Shown piece after piece: positions 7,914 to 16,366 of a DNA stretch of 64,000 nucleotides. Location: contig JBBCJX010000034.1 in the NCBI GenBank assembly GCA_037189985.1, positions 62,001 to 126,000 of the forward strand, written 5' to 3'. The position numbers and the translations under genes are program-made. Origin of the DNA: UBA2031 sp037189985 (GTDB lineage Bacteria > Pseudomonadota > Gammaproteobacteria > Pseudomonadales > Moraxellaceae). The number at the start of each line of letters is the position of its first letter. Positions within the stretch are counted from its first letter, which is position 1. Under the pieces are notes generated by a model that was given only the letters and a program-made list of their open reading frames with translations, made no database searches and was not told the origin of the DNA.

Positions 7914-10130
7914 TCATTTGCTGGTGTAGGTATACACCCCATCCCAGCCGGCGGGCGGTGGTGTTTCACGAAAATGCGCAATGCGTTCCAGGTAGAGGCG
8001 ATACAGCTTGCGTTCTTCCTGGTTGAGCAGGGCCTTGATACGCGTCTCAGCCTCGTCCCATTGCTGCCGGCCATACGCTTGCAGCGCGGCTTCCCATTCT
8101 GCCAGTTGTTCCTGTGCCCGAGCAGGGACTTCCGCTTGCGGACCGATGGGCTCGTATATCCTCACCGGCTCCTGCTTGCCTTTCACGCGTACGCAATCCA
8201 GCGTGCGATAACTGAAATCCGGTACGGCGGCGCACAACGACTCGCTCACCACGATGGTCACGCCATAGCCCTTGGACAATCCTTCCAAGCGCGAGCCTAG
8301 GTTCACCGCATCGCCCATGACGGTGTAGGCCATGCGGAATTCCGAGCCCATGTTGCCCACGTTCATGGCTCCGGTGTTGAGGCCGATGCCGATATGCAGC
8401 GCGGGCCAGCCGCGTGCGCGGAAATCGGCCTGCAGGTTTTGCAGTTCGGTCTGCATGTCCATGGCGGTGAGCAGGGCAAGGCGGGCATGGTTGGCGTCGT
8501 GCACGGGTGCGCCCCAGAAGGCCATGATGGCATCGCCCATGTACTTGTCGATGGTGCCGCGGTGCTTGTGGATGAGCCGTGTCATGGCGGTGAGGTAGGC
8601 ATTCATCAGCGCGGACAGTTCGGTGGCGGACAGGCCTTCGGAGATGGAGGTGAAGTCGCGCACATCGGAAAACATCACAGTGAGCTCACGGGATTCGCCT
8701 TCCAGGCTGATGTCTTCCGGATGTTTTGCCATCTCGTCGACGAGGTCCGGTGGCACGTACTGCCCGAAGAGCCGGGTGATGTCGCGTTTGCCCTGGGTTT
8801 CCACAAAAAAGCCGTAAGACATGATCCAGGTGAAGAGGATGACCAGCAGCAGCAGCGGCGAGGCCAGTGCGATGACGAGGCCGTGCTGCCAAGCCAGCAG
8901 GTTGAGTCCTGTGACAATGAGCGCCAGCGTGAGCGTGACCAGTACCTGCCACAGCGGCGCAAGGCGTGTGCTGAGCAGCAGCGTGACCAGTGCCACGGCA
9001 ATCAGTAGCAGCACTTCCACGCCCAGCACCCAGGCCGGGGCATGGCGTACCAGATCGTCGAGGATGCCGGAGATGATGTTGGCGTGGACTTCCACGCCGG
9101 GATAGGTTTTTTCCAGCGGTGTGGAGCGCAGGTCAAGCAGGCCGGGGGCGGTGGTGCCGACCAGCACGATACGGTCGCGCAGTGCCTCGACGGCAATCTT
9201 TTTTTCCAGGATGTCGCTGATGGAGACATAGGCAAAGGCATCGCCATGACGCCCGCGCCAGGGCACCAGTACCGAGGAGTGTTTGTCGGTGGGCACGAAG
9301 AGGTCGCCCAGCATCACTCCCTCTACCGCCTCGTAGGCACCGGATTTTCCCGTGACCAGTTGCACCGGTGGCAGCCCCAGTGCCATGTGCGCAGCAGCCA
9401 GTGCCAACGAAGGATAAAGACGGTTGTCGTGGAGCTGGAACAGCGGCACACGGCGGAAGATGCCATCGGCATCCAGATGCGGGTTATCGAAGAAGCCCGT
9501 GATGCGGGCCTGTCGGGTGAGGGCTTCGATATTGGCCGTGTAGCTTTGCGGATGCGGCAGACCGGGCAGGGCGGCGGCCCCGGCGGGGGTCAGCGTAGCG
9601 AAGGGCGGGGGCAGGGGATTGAGACTGTCGCCGCGTCCTTCGCCGAACACCATGCCCAGTACCACGTTGCGGCTGGCCAGGCTGGCGGCGAAACGGGCGT
9701 CGTGGTCCAGCGTGGCACTGCGCTGCCGATATTCCTGCAGGAAGGCGTCATTGTTGCGCAGGGGGCCTTGTGCCAGCTCGCCCATCAGGGTCAGGCCGGC
9801 ATTCTTTTCGGCTTCGGCAAACACCACGTCGAAAGCCAGCACACGCACCTGGTAATGCGTGAACAGGGTGTCGGTGAACTCTGCCAGCACATCGCGGCTC
9901 CAGGGCCAGCGCCCGAGTGCCTGCAGGCTTTTTTCGTCAATGTTGGCAATGACAACACGTTCATCCAGCGTGCCAGGAACGGTGGTACGCACACGCAGGT
10001 CGTAGGCTTGCCGTTCGAGGCCGTCGAGCAGGCCGAGGCTCCAGACGGCATTGAGCAGGAAGGCGAGCAGGATGAGCAGTCCGACGATGAGTCGTGACGG
10101 GTGACGCAGGCGGCGCAGCATTCCCTGCAT
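7914..10130 (-). CDS. CHASE2-domain class III adenylate/guanylate cyclase
   Basis: The product is a 738-residue membrane nucleotide cyclase. One N-terminal helix (about residues 13-32) leads into a periplasmic CHASE2 sensor (NIDEKSLQALGRWPWSRD ... VVFAEAEKN). Three helices follow at about 360-430, then a class III cyclase domain at about 480-660. The catalytic pieces are MFSDVRDFTSIS (metal Asp), DKYMGDAIMAFWG (second Asp and a Lys as in adenylate cyclases) and AVNLGSRLEGL (transition-state Asn/Arg). A short helical tail ends in WDGVYTYTSK. Cyclic AMP is the likelier product but is not proven. It lies downstream of the FecR-domain gene on the same strand, across a 417-base gap. Confidence 0.93.
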   Translation of the reverse strand: MQGMLRRLRHPSRLIVGLLILLAFLLNAVWSLGLLDGLERQAYDLRVRTTVPGTLDERVVIANIDEKSLQALGRWPWSRDVLAEFTDTLFTHYQVRVLAFDVVFAEAEKNAGLTLMGELAQGPLRNNDAFLQEYRQRSATLDHDARFAASLASRNVVLGMVFGEGRGDSLNPLPPPFATLTPAGAAALPGLPHPQSYTANIEALTRQARITGFFDNPHLDADGIFRRVPLFQLHDNRLYPSLALAAAHMALGLPPVQLVTGKSGAYEAVEGVMLGDLFVPTDKHSSVLVPWRGRHGDAFAYVSISDILEKKIAVEALRDRIVLVGTTAPGLLDLRSTPLEKTYPGVEVHANIISGILDDLVRHAPAWVLGVEVLLLIAVALVTLLLSTRLAPLWQVLVTLTLALIVTGLNLLAWQHGLVIALASPLLLLVILFTWIMSYGFFVETQGKRDITRLFGQYVPPDLVDEMAKHPEDISLEGESRELTVMFSDVRDFTSISEGLSATELSALMNAYLTAMTRLIHKHRGTIDKYMGDAIMAFWGAPVHDANHARLALLTAMDMQTELQNLQADFRARGWPALHIGIGLNTGAMNVGNMGSEFRMAYTVMGDAVNLGSRLEGLSKGYGVTIVVSESLCAAVPDFSYRTLDCVRVKGKQEPVRIYEPIGPQAEVPARAQEQLAEWEAALQAYGRQQWDEAETRIKALLNQEERKLYRLYLERIAHFRETPPPAGWDGVYTYTSK

Positions 10131-10263
10131 GGTGGTGTCCTGTGGTGAGAGGGTCTGGGGTGTTTTTATATCGCTGTGGTGGGGGTGGGCAAGGGTGGTG
10201 CAATCAAAGAAGTCTTTACTGCAGGTCGGGCTTCAGTCCAACAATGGTATTGAACTCACTTCT

Positions 10264-10290
10264 GTCGTCCCCGCGAAGGCGGGGGCCCAG
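10264..10290 (+). repeat. REP-like stem-loop, single copy
   Basis: The 27-base element begins GTCGTCCCCGC, has a GAAG loop and GCGGGG arm, and ends CCCAG. It belongs to the same family as the copies at 19481-19559 and 35262-35342. Here only one copy is present, without an inverted partner nearby. Confidence 0.8.
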
Positions 10291-10467
10291 TGCCTTTCAG
10301 CAGAATTTGCGTAAAGCAATACGGACGGGGTGTGCGCGGCCTGGGCTTTGCTTGCCACCTGCCCGGGAGTGCGGGGATTTTTCATCCGTCTCGCTTAAGA
10401 GAGTGGTTCCCGTAGACTGTTATCCTCGTTGTTTCTCCCTCTGGCGGTGCGCCTGCGGCGGGCCTTA

Positions 10468-10493
10468 CTTTCTTTTGTGACGCCAAAAGAAAG
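10468..10493. repeat. CTTTCTTTTG/CAAAAGAAAG inverted repeat
   Basis: A perfect 10-base inverted repeat, CTTTCTTTTG (10468-10477) and CAAAAGAAAG (10484-10493), surrounds the loop TGACGC. It continues into a purine-rich stretch to about 10508. Similar TTACTTTCTTT...AAAGAAAG elements are common in proteobacterial intergenic DNA in my recollection. Function is unknown. Confidence 0.7.
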
Positions 10494-10547
10494 ATAAGCA
10501 AAGAAAAGGCTGCCCCTTCCGGGGCGGTGAAGCACTGCGAAAGCGCC

Positions 10548-11273
10548 TTAATAGCCTCGGCGTGGTGCGCTGTAGCCTTGTGCGGCGGAGAAGGGTGGTG
10601 TGCGGCCTACGAGTGCTTCGATCAGCATCAGTTCTTCGTCGGTGTGGTTTTTCATGGGGGCGGGCAGGATGAGCTTGCCGCCTTCCGGGTTGTTCACGAT
10701 ATAGCGTGGTGCATCGTGGCGGTAGGAAACGATGTCTTCCGTTGCGCGCGGGTCGGCATTGGAAACGATCTGCGTGGCGCCGTAGCAGGTGCAGACATAG
10801 CTGGAGTCGGCATGGGATTCGCTGTACACGCCGGTGCCGCGAATCCCGATGGTGGCCGTGGTGGTATGAATGGCGAGCTTCCGGGTTCCAGAGCGTTGGC
10901 CGAACACGGACAGCACTTTGCCGGTGAAGAGGCGCATGGCATCGGCCAAGGCATCCTGGCCGGAGAGTTGCAGGCGGCTGTTCTCGCGCAGGATGTGCGC
11001 GTCCTGGCCGACGGCGAAGATCACGTAGCTGTTGGTGGTGGTTTCCACCAGTGAGTCAGCCTTGATGCGTGTGCCCTCGCCGGCGACCTTGCCGTCCACC
11101 AGTACCTTGCCGCGCAGGTCGTAGATGGATTGCCCGGGCGGCAACTGCTTGGGCACCTTGCCGAAGGCGTGTACCAGAGGAGCGAGCAGGCTGCCGGTTA
11201 TGGCCATGCCACTGCCGGCAATCATCATGCGCAGCAGCCGGCGGCGGGATTCGAGGGGGTCGTCACGATCCAT
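10548..11273 (-). CDS. Tat-exported FecR-domain protein
   Basis: The product has 241 residues. The N-terminus holds a twin-arginine motif, SRRRLLR, followed by a hydrophobic segment (MIAGSGMAITGSLLAPL), indicating Tat export. A FecR-type sensor domain follows (about residues 45-150): YDLRGKVLVDGK, ADSLVETTTNSYVIFAVG, and TTTATIGIRGTGVY. The last is the typical FecR-like GIRGT signature. Two cysteines in YVCTCYGA could bind a cofactor. The start at 11273 is supported by an AAGGAG site about nine bases upstream. There is no sigma factor or TonB receptor nearby, so it is not a classical FecIRA regulator. It heads the minus-strand arm containing the CHASE2 cyclase, and such FecR/CHASE2 pairs occur in other proteobacteria. 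Confidence 0.87.
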   Translation of the reverse strand: MDRDDPLESRRRLLRMMIAGSGMAITGSLLAPLVHAFGKVPKQLPPGQSIYDLRGKVLVDGKVAGEGTRIKADSLVETTTNSYVIFAVGQDAHILRENSRLQLSGQDALADAMRLFTGKVLSVFGQRSGTRKLAIHTTTATIGIRGTGVYSESHADSSYVCTCYGATQIVSNADPRATEDIVSYRHDAPRYIVNNPEGGKLILPAPMKNHTDEELMLIEALVGRTPPFSAAQGYSAPRRGY

Positions 11274-11336
11274 GAAAAGCGTCTCCTTGCTACCGGGGCG
11301 GCCGCGATGCGGCAACCTGGGGTATGGCCGGCCGAC

Positions 11337-11342
11337 TATATA
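11337..11342 (-). promoter_or_regulatory. possible -10 box of the FecR/cyclase arm
   Basis: On the minus strand the stretch reads TTATATAGT, offering TATATA or TATAGT as a -10 hexamer. No good -35 lies 17 bases upstream. A CRP-like palindrome is centred about 42-45 bases before the predicted transcription start, the spacing of a CRP class II activated promoter. Confidence 0.45.
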
Positions 11343-11365
11343 ACATGACGGCCGGGCACGGCATG

Positions 11366-11381
11366 TGTGAAGAACATCGCA
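11366..11381. promoter_or_regulatory. CRP/Vfr-like binding site
   Basis: TGTGA-AGAACA-TCGCA matches the CRP consensus TGTGA-N6-TCACA at nine of ten positions. It lies in the divergent control region between the cyclase arm and the heme/repeat-protein arm. Binding by a cAMP receptor protein is inferred from the match. Confidence 0.5.
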
Positions 11382-11438
11382 GATCGCGAGTCTGCCCGTC
11401 TTGCGACGGGGTGTATGGGATTTTCCCCGGCCGCCTCT

Positions 11439-11444
11439 TATGAT
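11439..11444 (+). promoter_or_regulatory. possible -10 box of the heme/repeat-protein operon
   Basis: TATGAT matches TATAAT at five of six positions. The -35 position is poor (TGGGAT-like), as expected for an activator-dependent promoter. It would place transcription start near 11451, giving a leader of about 100 bases. Confidence 0.4.
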
Positions 11445-11463
11445 GGGCCGCAAATATTATTTG

Positions 11464-11528
11464 AAAGGGAGGCGGGTTGCCTCCCTTTGAGGCCGTAGAT
11501 CCGTCACAGCGGGAGCGCGGCCTTTTTT
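11464..11528 (+). promoter_or_regulatory. structured leader with terminator-like hairpin
   Basis: Two hairpins lie in tandem. AAAGGGAGGC (11464-11473) pairs perfectly with GCCTCCCTTT (11479-11488). GGCCG (11491-11495) pairs with CGGCC (11518-11522), with an inner CCG/CGG, followed by six T (11523-11528). The second looks like an intrinsic terminator 26 bases before the ATG of the giant gene. The arrangement suggests attenuation, but no known riboswitch class is recognised. Confidence 0.5.
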
Positions 11529-11554
11529 GTGTTCCAGATGGAGGGAACCGGGGT

Positions 11555-14500
11555 ATGTCATTCTGTCTACGGGCATGGGCCTTTGCGGCTGCCTGCCTTT
11601 TCTTGCACCTGCCTGTTCAGGCGACGGTGACCTACAGCGGCACCCAGGGCGTCGCTGCCAATATCTTCAACAACAACTCCGTACGTTCCTGTACCGGTTG
11701 CCACAGCTCCTTGCTGGTGGGGGCGGTGGCTCGCAACAGTGCGCCTGCAGGTGTTGATTTCAATAACTATGCCGCGGCAAACACACATGGCGTCAATGCC
11801 AATACCTACATCCAGGCGGGTGCCATGCCTTATAACGCAGCGGGCACGGGCTATGCCCATCTGTCCACTGCCGAGAAAAGCTTGATGCAGGCATGGATCG
11901 ATGCCGGCCGGCCCAATACGGCGGCACCGGGCGTGGTCAGCGACCCTGCTTCTGCCATTGGCAAGAACGGCGCCACGCTGAATGCCAGCAGCCTGAACGA
12001 CAACGGTATCGATGCCAGTTATGTGGTGGAGTGGCGTGTCAGTGGCGGCTCCTACACGGCCGGGAATTCGGTGACCTACTACACGACGTCGGGCGGTGTT
12101 TCCACCAGCAGTGCCAACTCGGCCACCTGGACGGGTGGCGGCACGGCCACGCGCAGCATCGCCCATGCCGTGAGCGGCCTTGCCTGTGGTACGGGTTATC
12201 AGTTCCGTGTACGCGGCATCAGCAGCGTCACCACCACTTCCACGGAGCGCAGCTTCACCACCTCGGCCTGCCCCAGCATCAGCAGCCACAGCGGCAGCAC
12301 CACGCTCAACGAAGACCAAAGCTTTTCCATCACGCTCGCCGGGGCCAATGGCGCGAATGCCTACACCATCCAGAGTGGTGCGCTGACTGGCATGAGCATC
12401 ACCGGCAATGTTTTCAGCTGGCCAGCGGTGAATACACCCGATGCGCCCAAGGTCAACACACAGTACACCGTCAACATCCGCCCCAGTGACGGCAGCAACA
12501 ACGGTGCCCTGTATCCGTTGGTGCTCACTGTCACGCCCGTGAACGATGCTCCTGTGCTCACGGCCATCCCCTCGCCCCAGAGTGCAACTGAGGCCGTGCA
12601 GTTCAGCTATACCGTCACGGCCAGCGATATCGAGAACGACACACTTTCCTACAACCTGACGACGGCACCTGCCGGCATGACCATCAATGCCTCCAGCGGC
12701 CTCATCCAGTGGACGCCACCGCAGGCGCTCAGCAATTACTCGGAAAATGTCACGGTGCGGGTCTGGGATGGCAATCTGGACCATACCCGGTCTTTCACCA
12801 TCAACGTGACGGCCGTCAACAATGCTCCGGTCGTCAACAGTGTGCTGACGCAATCGGCCACGGAGTCCCAGGCTTTCAGCTATCAGGTGGTCGCCAGTGA
12901 TCCCGAGGGCCAACCCTTAGGCTACAACCTGACGGTTGCTCCTGCCGGCATGACGATCTCAGCCACCGGCCTCATCCAATGGATGCCGCCCGAGGCCACC
13001 GGAAATTATTCGCAAAACGTCACGGTGCGCGTCAGCGATGGTGTACAGAACGCCACAACTTCCTTCACCATCAATGTGGCGGCGGACAATGATCCGCCCG
13101 TCATCAACTCAACGGATGAAACCGCTGCTGTCGAGCACCAGCTCTATGACTACCAGGTGCTTGCCAGTGATCCGGAGGGCCAGCCGCTCAGCTACAACCT
13201 CACGGTTTTCCCTGTCGGCATGACGATTTCGGCCACCGGCCTGATTACCTGGACGCCGCCTGAAAGCGGCGCCAGCTCGGTGAATGTCACCTATGTGGTG
13301 AGCGACGGCGTGAATCATGTGCCGCGCAGCTACACCATCAGTGTCACTGATGTGAACGATGCGCCGAGTATCACCGCACCTCCGGCGCAGAGTGCGACGG
13401 AGCACCAGCCCTACAGCTATCAGGTGCTGGCGAGCGACCCGGAAGGCGATACCCTTCTCTATACGTTGCCGGTCAAGCCTGTCGGCATGAATATCTCGAC
13501 GACAGGCCGCATCACCTGGACGCCACCGGAAGGTGTGGCGACGTCGGTGAACGTGACTGTCAGTGTCAGTGACGGCGTGAACCCTGCCGTCACCCGCGCC
13601 TTCACGATTGCGGTGACGCTGGTGAATGATCCGCCGACGATCACGGCGCCCCCTGCGCAGAGTGCGACAGAGCATCAGCCCTACAGTTATCAGGTGTTGG
13701 CGAGCGATCCGGAAAGCAATCCGCTCACGTATTCGTTGCCGGTTGCGCCGGCCGGCATGAATATCTCGACGACGGGCCGCATCACCTGGACGCCGCCCGA
13801 AGGCGTGGCAGCCTCGGTGAACGTGACGGTGGGAGTCAGCGATGGCAGCAACCCGTTGGTGACACGTGCCTTCACGATTGCGGTGACGCTGGTGAATGAT
13901 CCACCGACGATCACGGCGCCCCCTGCGCAGAGCGCGACAGAGCACCAGCCCTACAGCTATCAGGTGTTGGCGAGCGATCCGGAAAGCAATCCGCTCACGT
14001 ATTCATTGCCGGTCGCGCCGACAGGCATGAATATCTCGACGACGGGCCGCATCACGTGGACGCCGCCCGAAGGCGTGGCGACTTCGGTTAACGTGACGGT
14101 GGGAGTCAGCGATGGCAGCAATCCGCAGGTGACGCGTGCCTTCACGATTACGGTGGCGCTGGTGAATGATGCCCCCGTTGTGAATGCCATCCCTCCCCAG
14201 GCGGTCACTACCAACAGCTTCAGCCTGCAGGCATCCGCAACGGACCCTGACAACGCCGCCTCGCAACTTACCTGGTCGCTGGTCGGCGCGCCGGCCGGCA
14301 TGAGCATTGCGGCCACGGGCAGCACGCGTGGCCGGATCACCTGGAACGCAGTACCTGCCACCGTGCCCGGCACCACGACGGTGACGGTGCGTGCACGCGA
14401 TCCCGGCAACCTCACGGGTATCACAACCTTCCAGTTCACCGTGGTCGACACGGACAGCGACGGCATTCCGGATTACCGCGACAACTGCGTGAACACGGCC

Positions 14501-16366
14501 AACAGCAACCAGGCCGATAACGACGGTGACGGCATCGGCGACGCCTGCGATGACGACATCGACGGTGATGGCATTCCCAATGTGGTTGAACTCGCCAACG
14601 GTCTGGACCCTTATGACCCCGCCGATGCGCTGCTGGACTTGGATGGCGATGGCCTCAGCAATCTTGATGAGTTCCTGGCCTGCGATTCAGGTACTGACCC
14701 GACCTGCCTCAACATGCGCACGGACTCTGTGGCTCCCGTCATACAGACCGGTGGGGCCGTGGTTCACGTCACGTCCAGCGCTTATTACACACCGGTTGCT
14801 GTCACTGCCGGTGCCGTGTTGGCTGGTACGTTGAGTGCAGCAGCAGCCGACTACCAGTCTGGCGTGCTGGTGCCGGTGCAGGTATCTGCCGACAGGCACG
14901 GTCCTTTCCGCCCGGGCTCGCACACCATCACCTGGTCTGCGGCCGACACGGAGGGCAACAGCGCCATGGTCACGCAGACACTGATCGTCCGGCCGCTGGT
15001 CACGCTGGGCGGCAGCCAGCAGGCAGGGCCGGGCCAAGTGGTGAACGTGCCGGTACGTCTCAATGGCGCCCTGTCTTCGCCGCTGACCGTGAGTTATGTC
15101 ACCGGCGGCACGGCGCTGGCGGGCCCGGACTACGTGGCTTTGCCTGGCAACCTGACCTTTGCCGCCGGTGAAACCGAAAAGAACATCGTGGTGAACATCC
15201 AGAGTGGCGTTGCTGCGGAAAAGCGGCTGGAGATCACCCTGACCGGACTCGGTAGCAGCGATGCCGTGCTGGGCGAAGACCGCTTCCTCACGCATACCGT
15301 GGCCATCACGGTCCAGCCCGCGCCGCCCTCGCTCAGCTTGCATGCCGTGCAGAACGGCCAGCAGCGCCAGGTGGTGTATCGCGATGACGGCAATGTCACC
15401 GTGACGGCGCTGGTCAGCGATCCGAACGGTGGAACTCCGGTTTGTCGCGACTGGTCGACGGGTGTGCTGCCCGTCACCATCAACGGCTGTGAAGTCGTGA
15501 CAGGCTTGCTCACGGTAACGCCGGGGGTTCATACGCTGAGCGTGAGTGCCTGGGATGGCCTGCATGAAGTGAGGCGCTCGATCACCTTGCTGGTGCAGAA
15601 CAATCGCCCGGTGCTGGGTGCCGGCGATGCCGATGGTGACGGCCTGCCGGACAGCAGCGAAGGACTGGCTGACCGCAATGGCAACGGCCTGCTTGATTAT
15701 CTGGATGTCGTTGCCAACGAGTCTCCGGAAACCATGGCCCTGCGTCTGGGTAACGGCAGCCTGCTCTTGATGGTGGTGGCGGACAACGGCCTGGCTCTGG
15801 CGCTGGGGGAATATGCGCTGGCGGCGCAATCATCCCTGCAGGCAGGCATACAGGTGTTTGCCGCACAGGTAGCCGATGTCAGCGGCATCATTCATGACAC
15901 GGACCGTGTGGCGATCGGTGCCATCTACGATTTCGAGATCAGCGGTCTTTCTCCTGTCAGTCGCGTCGCGCATGTAGTGTTGCCGTTACCGGTGGCACTC
16001 ACCACGGGCGTGGTCTGGCGCGAGCTGTCACCCGCGGCACGCTGGACAGATTTTTCTGCCACAGGTGGCGATGAAATCCATTCCGCGCGGCGTGTGGATG
16101 GCCAGTGCCCGGCACCGCAGGATGCCGCCTGGCAGCCGGGGCTGCTGCCGGGTAACGACTGCATTCAGCTCACGCTGACGGATGGCGGCGCCAATGATGC
16201 CGATGGCCAGGTGAACGGCGCCGTGCGCGTGACAGCGGCACCGACGGTAGCGCGCAGCGTGGCGGTGGGCACGCCACCCACGGAAAGCCAGACCGGTAGC
16301 GCGGGTCTGTGGCTGCTGGTGCTGATGATGACGGGACTGGTGCTGGTTCGCAGGGAGCGGGTGTGA
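11555..16366 (+). CDS. giant heme-c/cadherin-like repeat protein with C-terminal membrane anchor
   Basis: The product is a 1603-residue exported protein. After the signal peptide comes a cytochrome-c-like domain with the heme site CTGCH (residues 46-50) and a possible Met ligand in AGAMPYN (about 90). A fibronectin-like domain (about 130-235) is followed by about seven Ig/cadherin-like repeats of 89-90 residues (about 240-870; SDPEG, WTPPE). A thrombospondin-3/calcium-type acidic segment (about 965-1045), a Calx-beta domain (about 1150-1250) and a second acidic repeat come next. A region resembling 'choice-of-anchor U' (CIQLTLTDGGANDADGQVNG) precedes the C-terminal anchor WLLVLMMTGLVLVRRERV, like GlyGly/JDVT-CTERM sorting signals. 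The ATG at 11555 follows GGAGGG. It is coupled to the next gene by TGATG. A surface redox or adhesive role is inferred. Confidence 0.85.
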   Translation: MSFCLRAWAFAAACLFLHLPVQATVTYSGTQGVAANIFNNNSVRSCTGCHSSLLVGAVARNSAPAGVDFNNYAAANTHGVNANTYIQAGAMPYNAAGTGYAHLSTAEKSLMQAWIDAGRPNTAAPGVVSDPASAIGKNGATLNASSLNDNGIDASYVVEWRVSGGSYTAGNSVTYYTTSGGVSTSSANSATWTGGGTATRSIAHAVSGLACGTGYQFRVRGISSVTTTSTERSFTTSACPSISSHSGSTTLNEDQSFSITLAGANGANAYTIQSGALTGMSITGNVFSWPAVNTPDAPKVNTQYTVNIRPSDGSNNGALYPLVLTVTPVNDAPVLTAIPSPQSATEAVQFSYTVTASDIENDTLSYNLTTAPAGMTINASSGLIQWTPPQALSNYSENVTVRVWDGNLDHTRSFTINVTAVNNAPVVNSVLTQSATESQAFSYQVVASDPEGQPLGYNLTVAPAGMTISATGLIQWMPPEATGNYSQNVTVRVSDGVQNATTSFTINVAADNDPPVINSTDETAAVEHQLYDYQVLASDPEGQPLSYNLTVFPVGMTISATGLITWTPPESGASSVNVTYVVSDGVNHVPRSYTISVTDVNDAPSITAPPAQSATEHQPYSYQVLASDPEGDTLLYTLPVKPVGMNISTTGRITWTPPEGVATSVNVTVSVSDGVNPAVTRAFTIAVTLVNDPPTITAPPAQSATEHQPYSYQVLASDPESNPLTYSLPVAPAGMNISTTGRITWTPPEGVAASVNVTVGVSDGSNPLVTRAFTIAVTLVNDPPTITAPPAQSATEHQPYSYQVLASDPESNPLTYSLPVAPTGMNISTTGRITWTPPEGVATSVNVTVGVSDGSNPQVTRAFTITVALVNDAPVVNAIPPQAVTTNSFSLQASATDPDNAASQLTWSLVGAPAGMSIAATGSTRGRITWNAVPATVPGTTTVTVRARDPGNLTGITTFQFTVVDTDSDGIPDYRDNCVNTANSNQADNDGDGIGDACDDDIDGDGIPNVVELANGLDPYDPADALLDLDGDGLSNLDEFLACDSGTDPTCLNMRTDSVAPVIQTGGAVVHVTSSAYYTPVAVTAGAVLAGTLSAAAADYQSGVLVPVQVSADRHGPFRPGSHTITWSAADTEGNSAMVTQTLIVRPLVTLGGSQQAGPGQVVNVPVRLNGALSSPLTVSYVTGGTALAGPDYVALPGNLTFAAGETEKNIVVNIQSGVAAEKRLEITLTGLGSSDAVLGEDRFLTHTVAITVQPAPPSLSLHAVQNGQQRQVVYRDDGNVTVTALVSDPNGGTPVCRDWSTGVLPVTINGCEVVTGLLTVTPGVHTLSVSAWDGLHEVRRSITLLVQNNRPVLGAGDADGDGLPDSSEGLADRNGNGLLDYLDVVANESPETMALRLGNGSLLLMVVADNGLALALGEYALAAQSSLQAGIQVFAAQVADVSGIIHDTDRVAIGAIYDFEISGLSPVSRVAHVVLPLPVALTTGVVWRELSPAARWTDFSATGGDEIHSARRVDGQCPAPQDAAWQPGLLPGNDCIQLTLTDGGANDADGQVNGAVRVTAAPTVARSVAVGTPPTESQTGSAGLWLLVLMMTGLVLVRRERV
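13351..14160 (+). repeat. three near-identical 270-bp tandem repeats inside the giant gene
   Basis: Repeat units begin at 13351, 13621 and 13891, each 270 bp (90 codons). The last two are nearly identical over most of their length. More diverged units (267-270 bp) precede them back to about 12540. Each unit encodes one Ig/cadherin-like domain. The high nucleotide identity indicates recent duplication or gene conversion. Confidence 0.92.

Larger units (their letters stand above)
10131..10547. other. 417-base intergenic gap between FecR-domain gene and CHASE2 cyclase
   Basis: No credible gene is visible. The gap holds one GTC...CCAG stem-loop repeat (10264-10290) and a CTTTCTTTTG inverted repeat (10468-10493) followed by a purine-rich stretch and a short GGGGC-rich segment. 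These repeats may partly separate transcription of the two minus-strand genes. I see no clear terminator with a T-run toward the cyclase. Confidence 0.7.

Noticed and set aside
7835..8074. Upstream extension of the alpha/beta hydrolase to 8074
   Set aside because: The extension overlaps the 3' end of the cyclase gene, has no domain sequence, and the ATG at 7834 has a ribosome site.
11471..11488. CGGGTTGCC resembling part of a c-di-GMP-I (GEMM) riboswitch
   Set aside because: The other conserved parts (such as ACGCAAAG and the tetraloop receptor) are absent; the sequence is explained by a simple palindrome.
11567..12913. Long minus-strand open frame opposite the giant heme/repeat gene
   Set aside because: Low-complexity Gly/Arg/His-rich translation typical of a shadow frame in high-GC DNA; the plus-strand protein has clear domains.
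13351..14160. CRISPR-like periodicity
   Set aside because: The periodic unit is 270 bp, fully coding and without spacers; it encodes protein domains.
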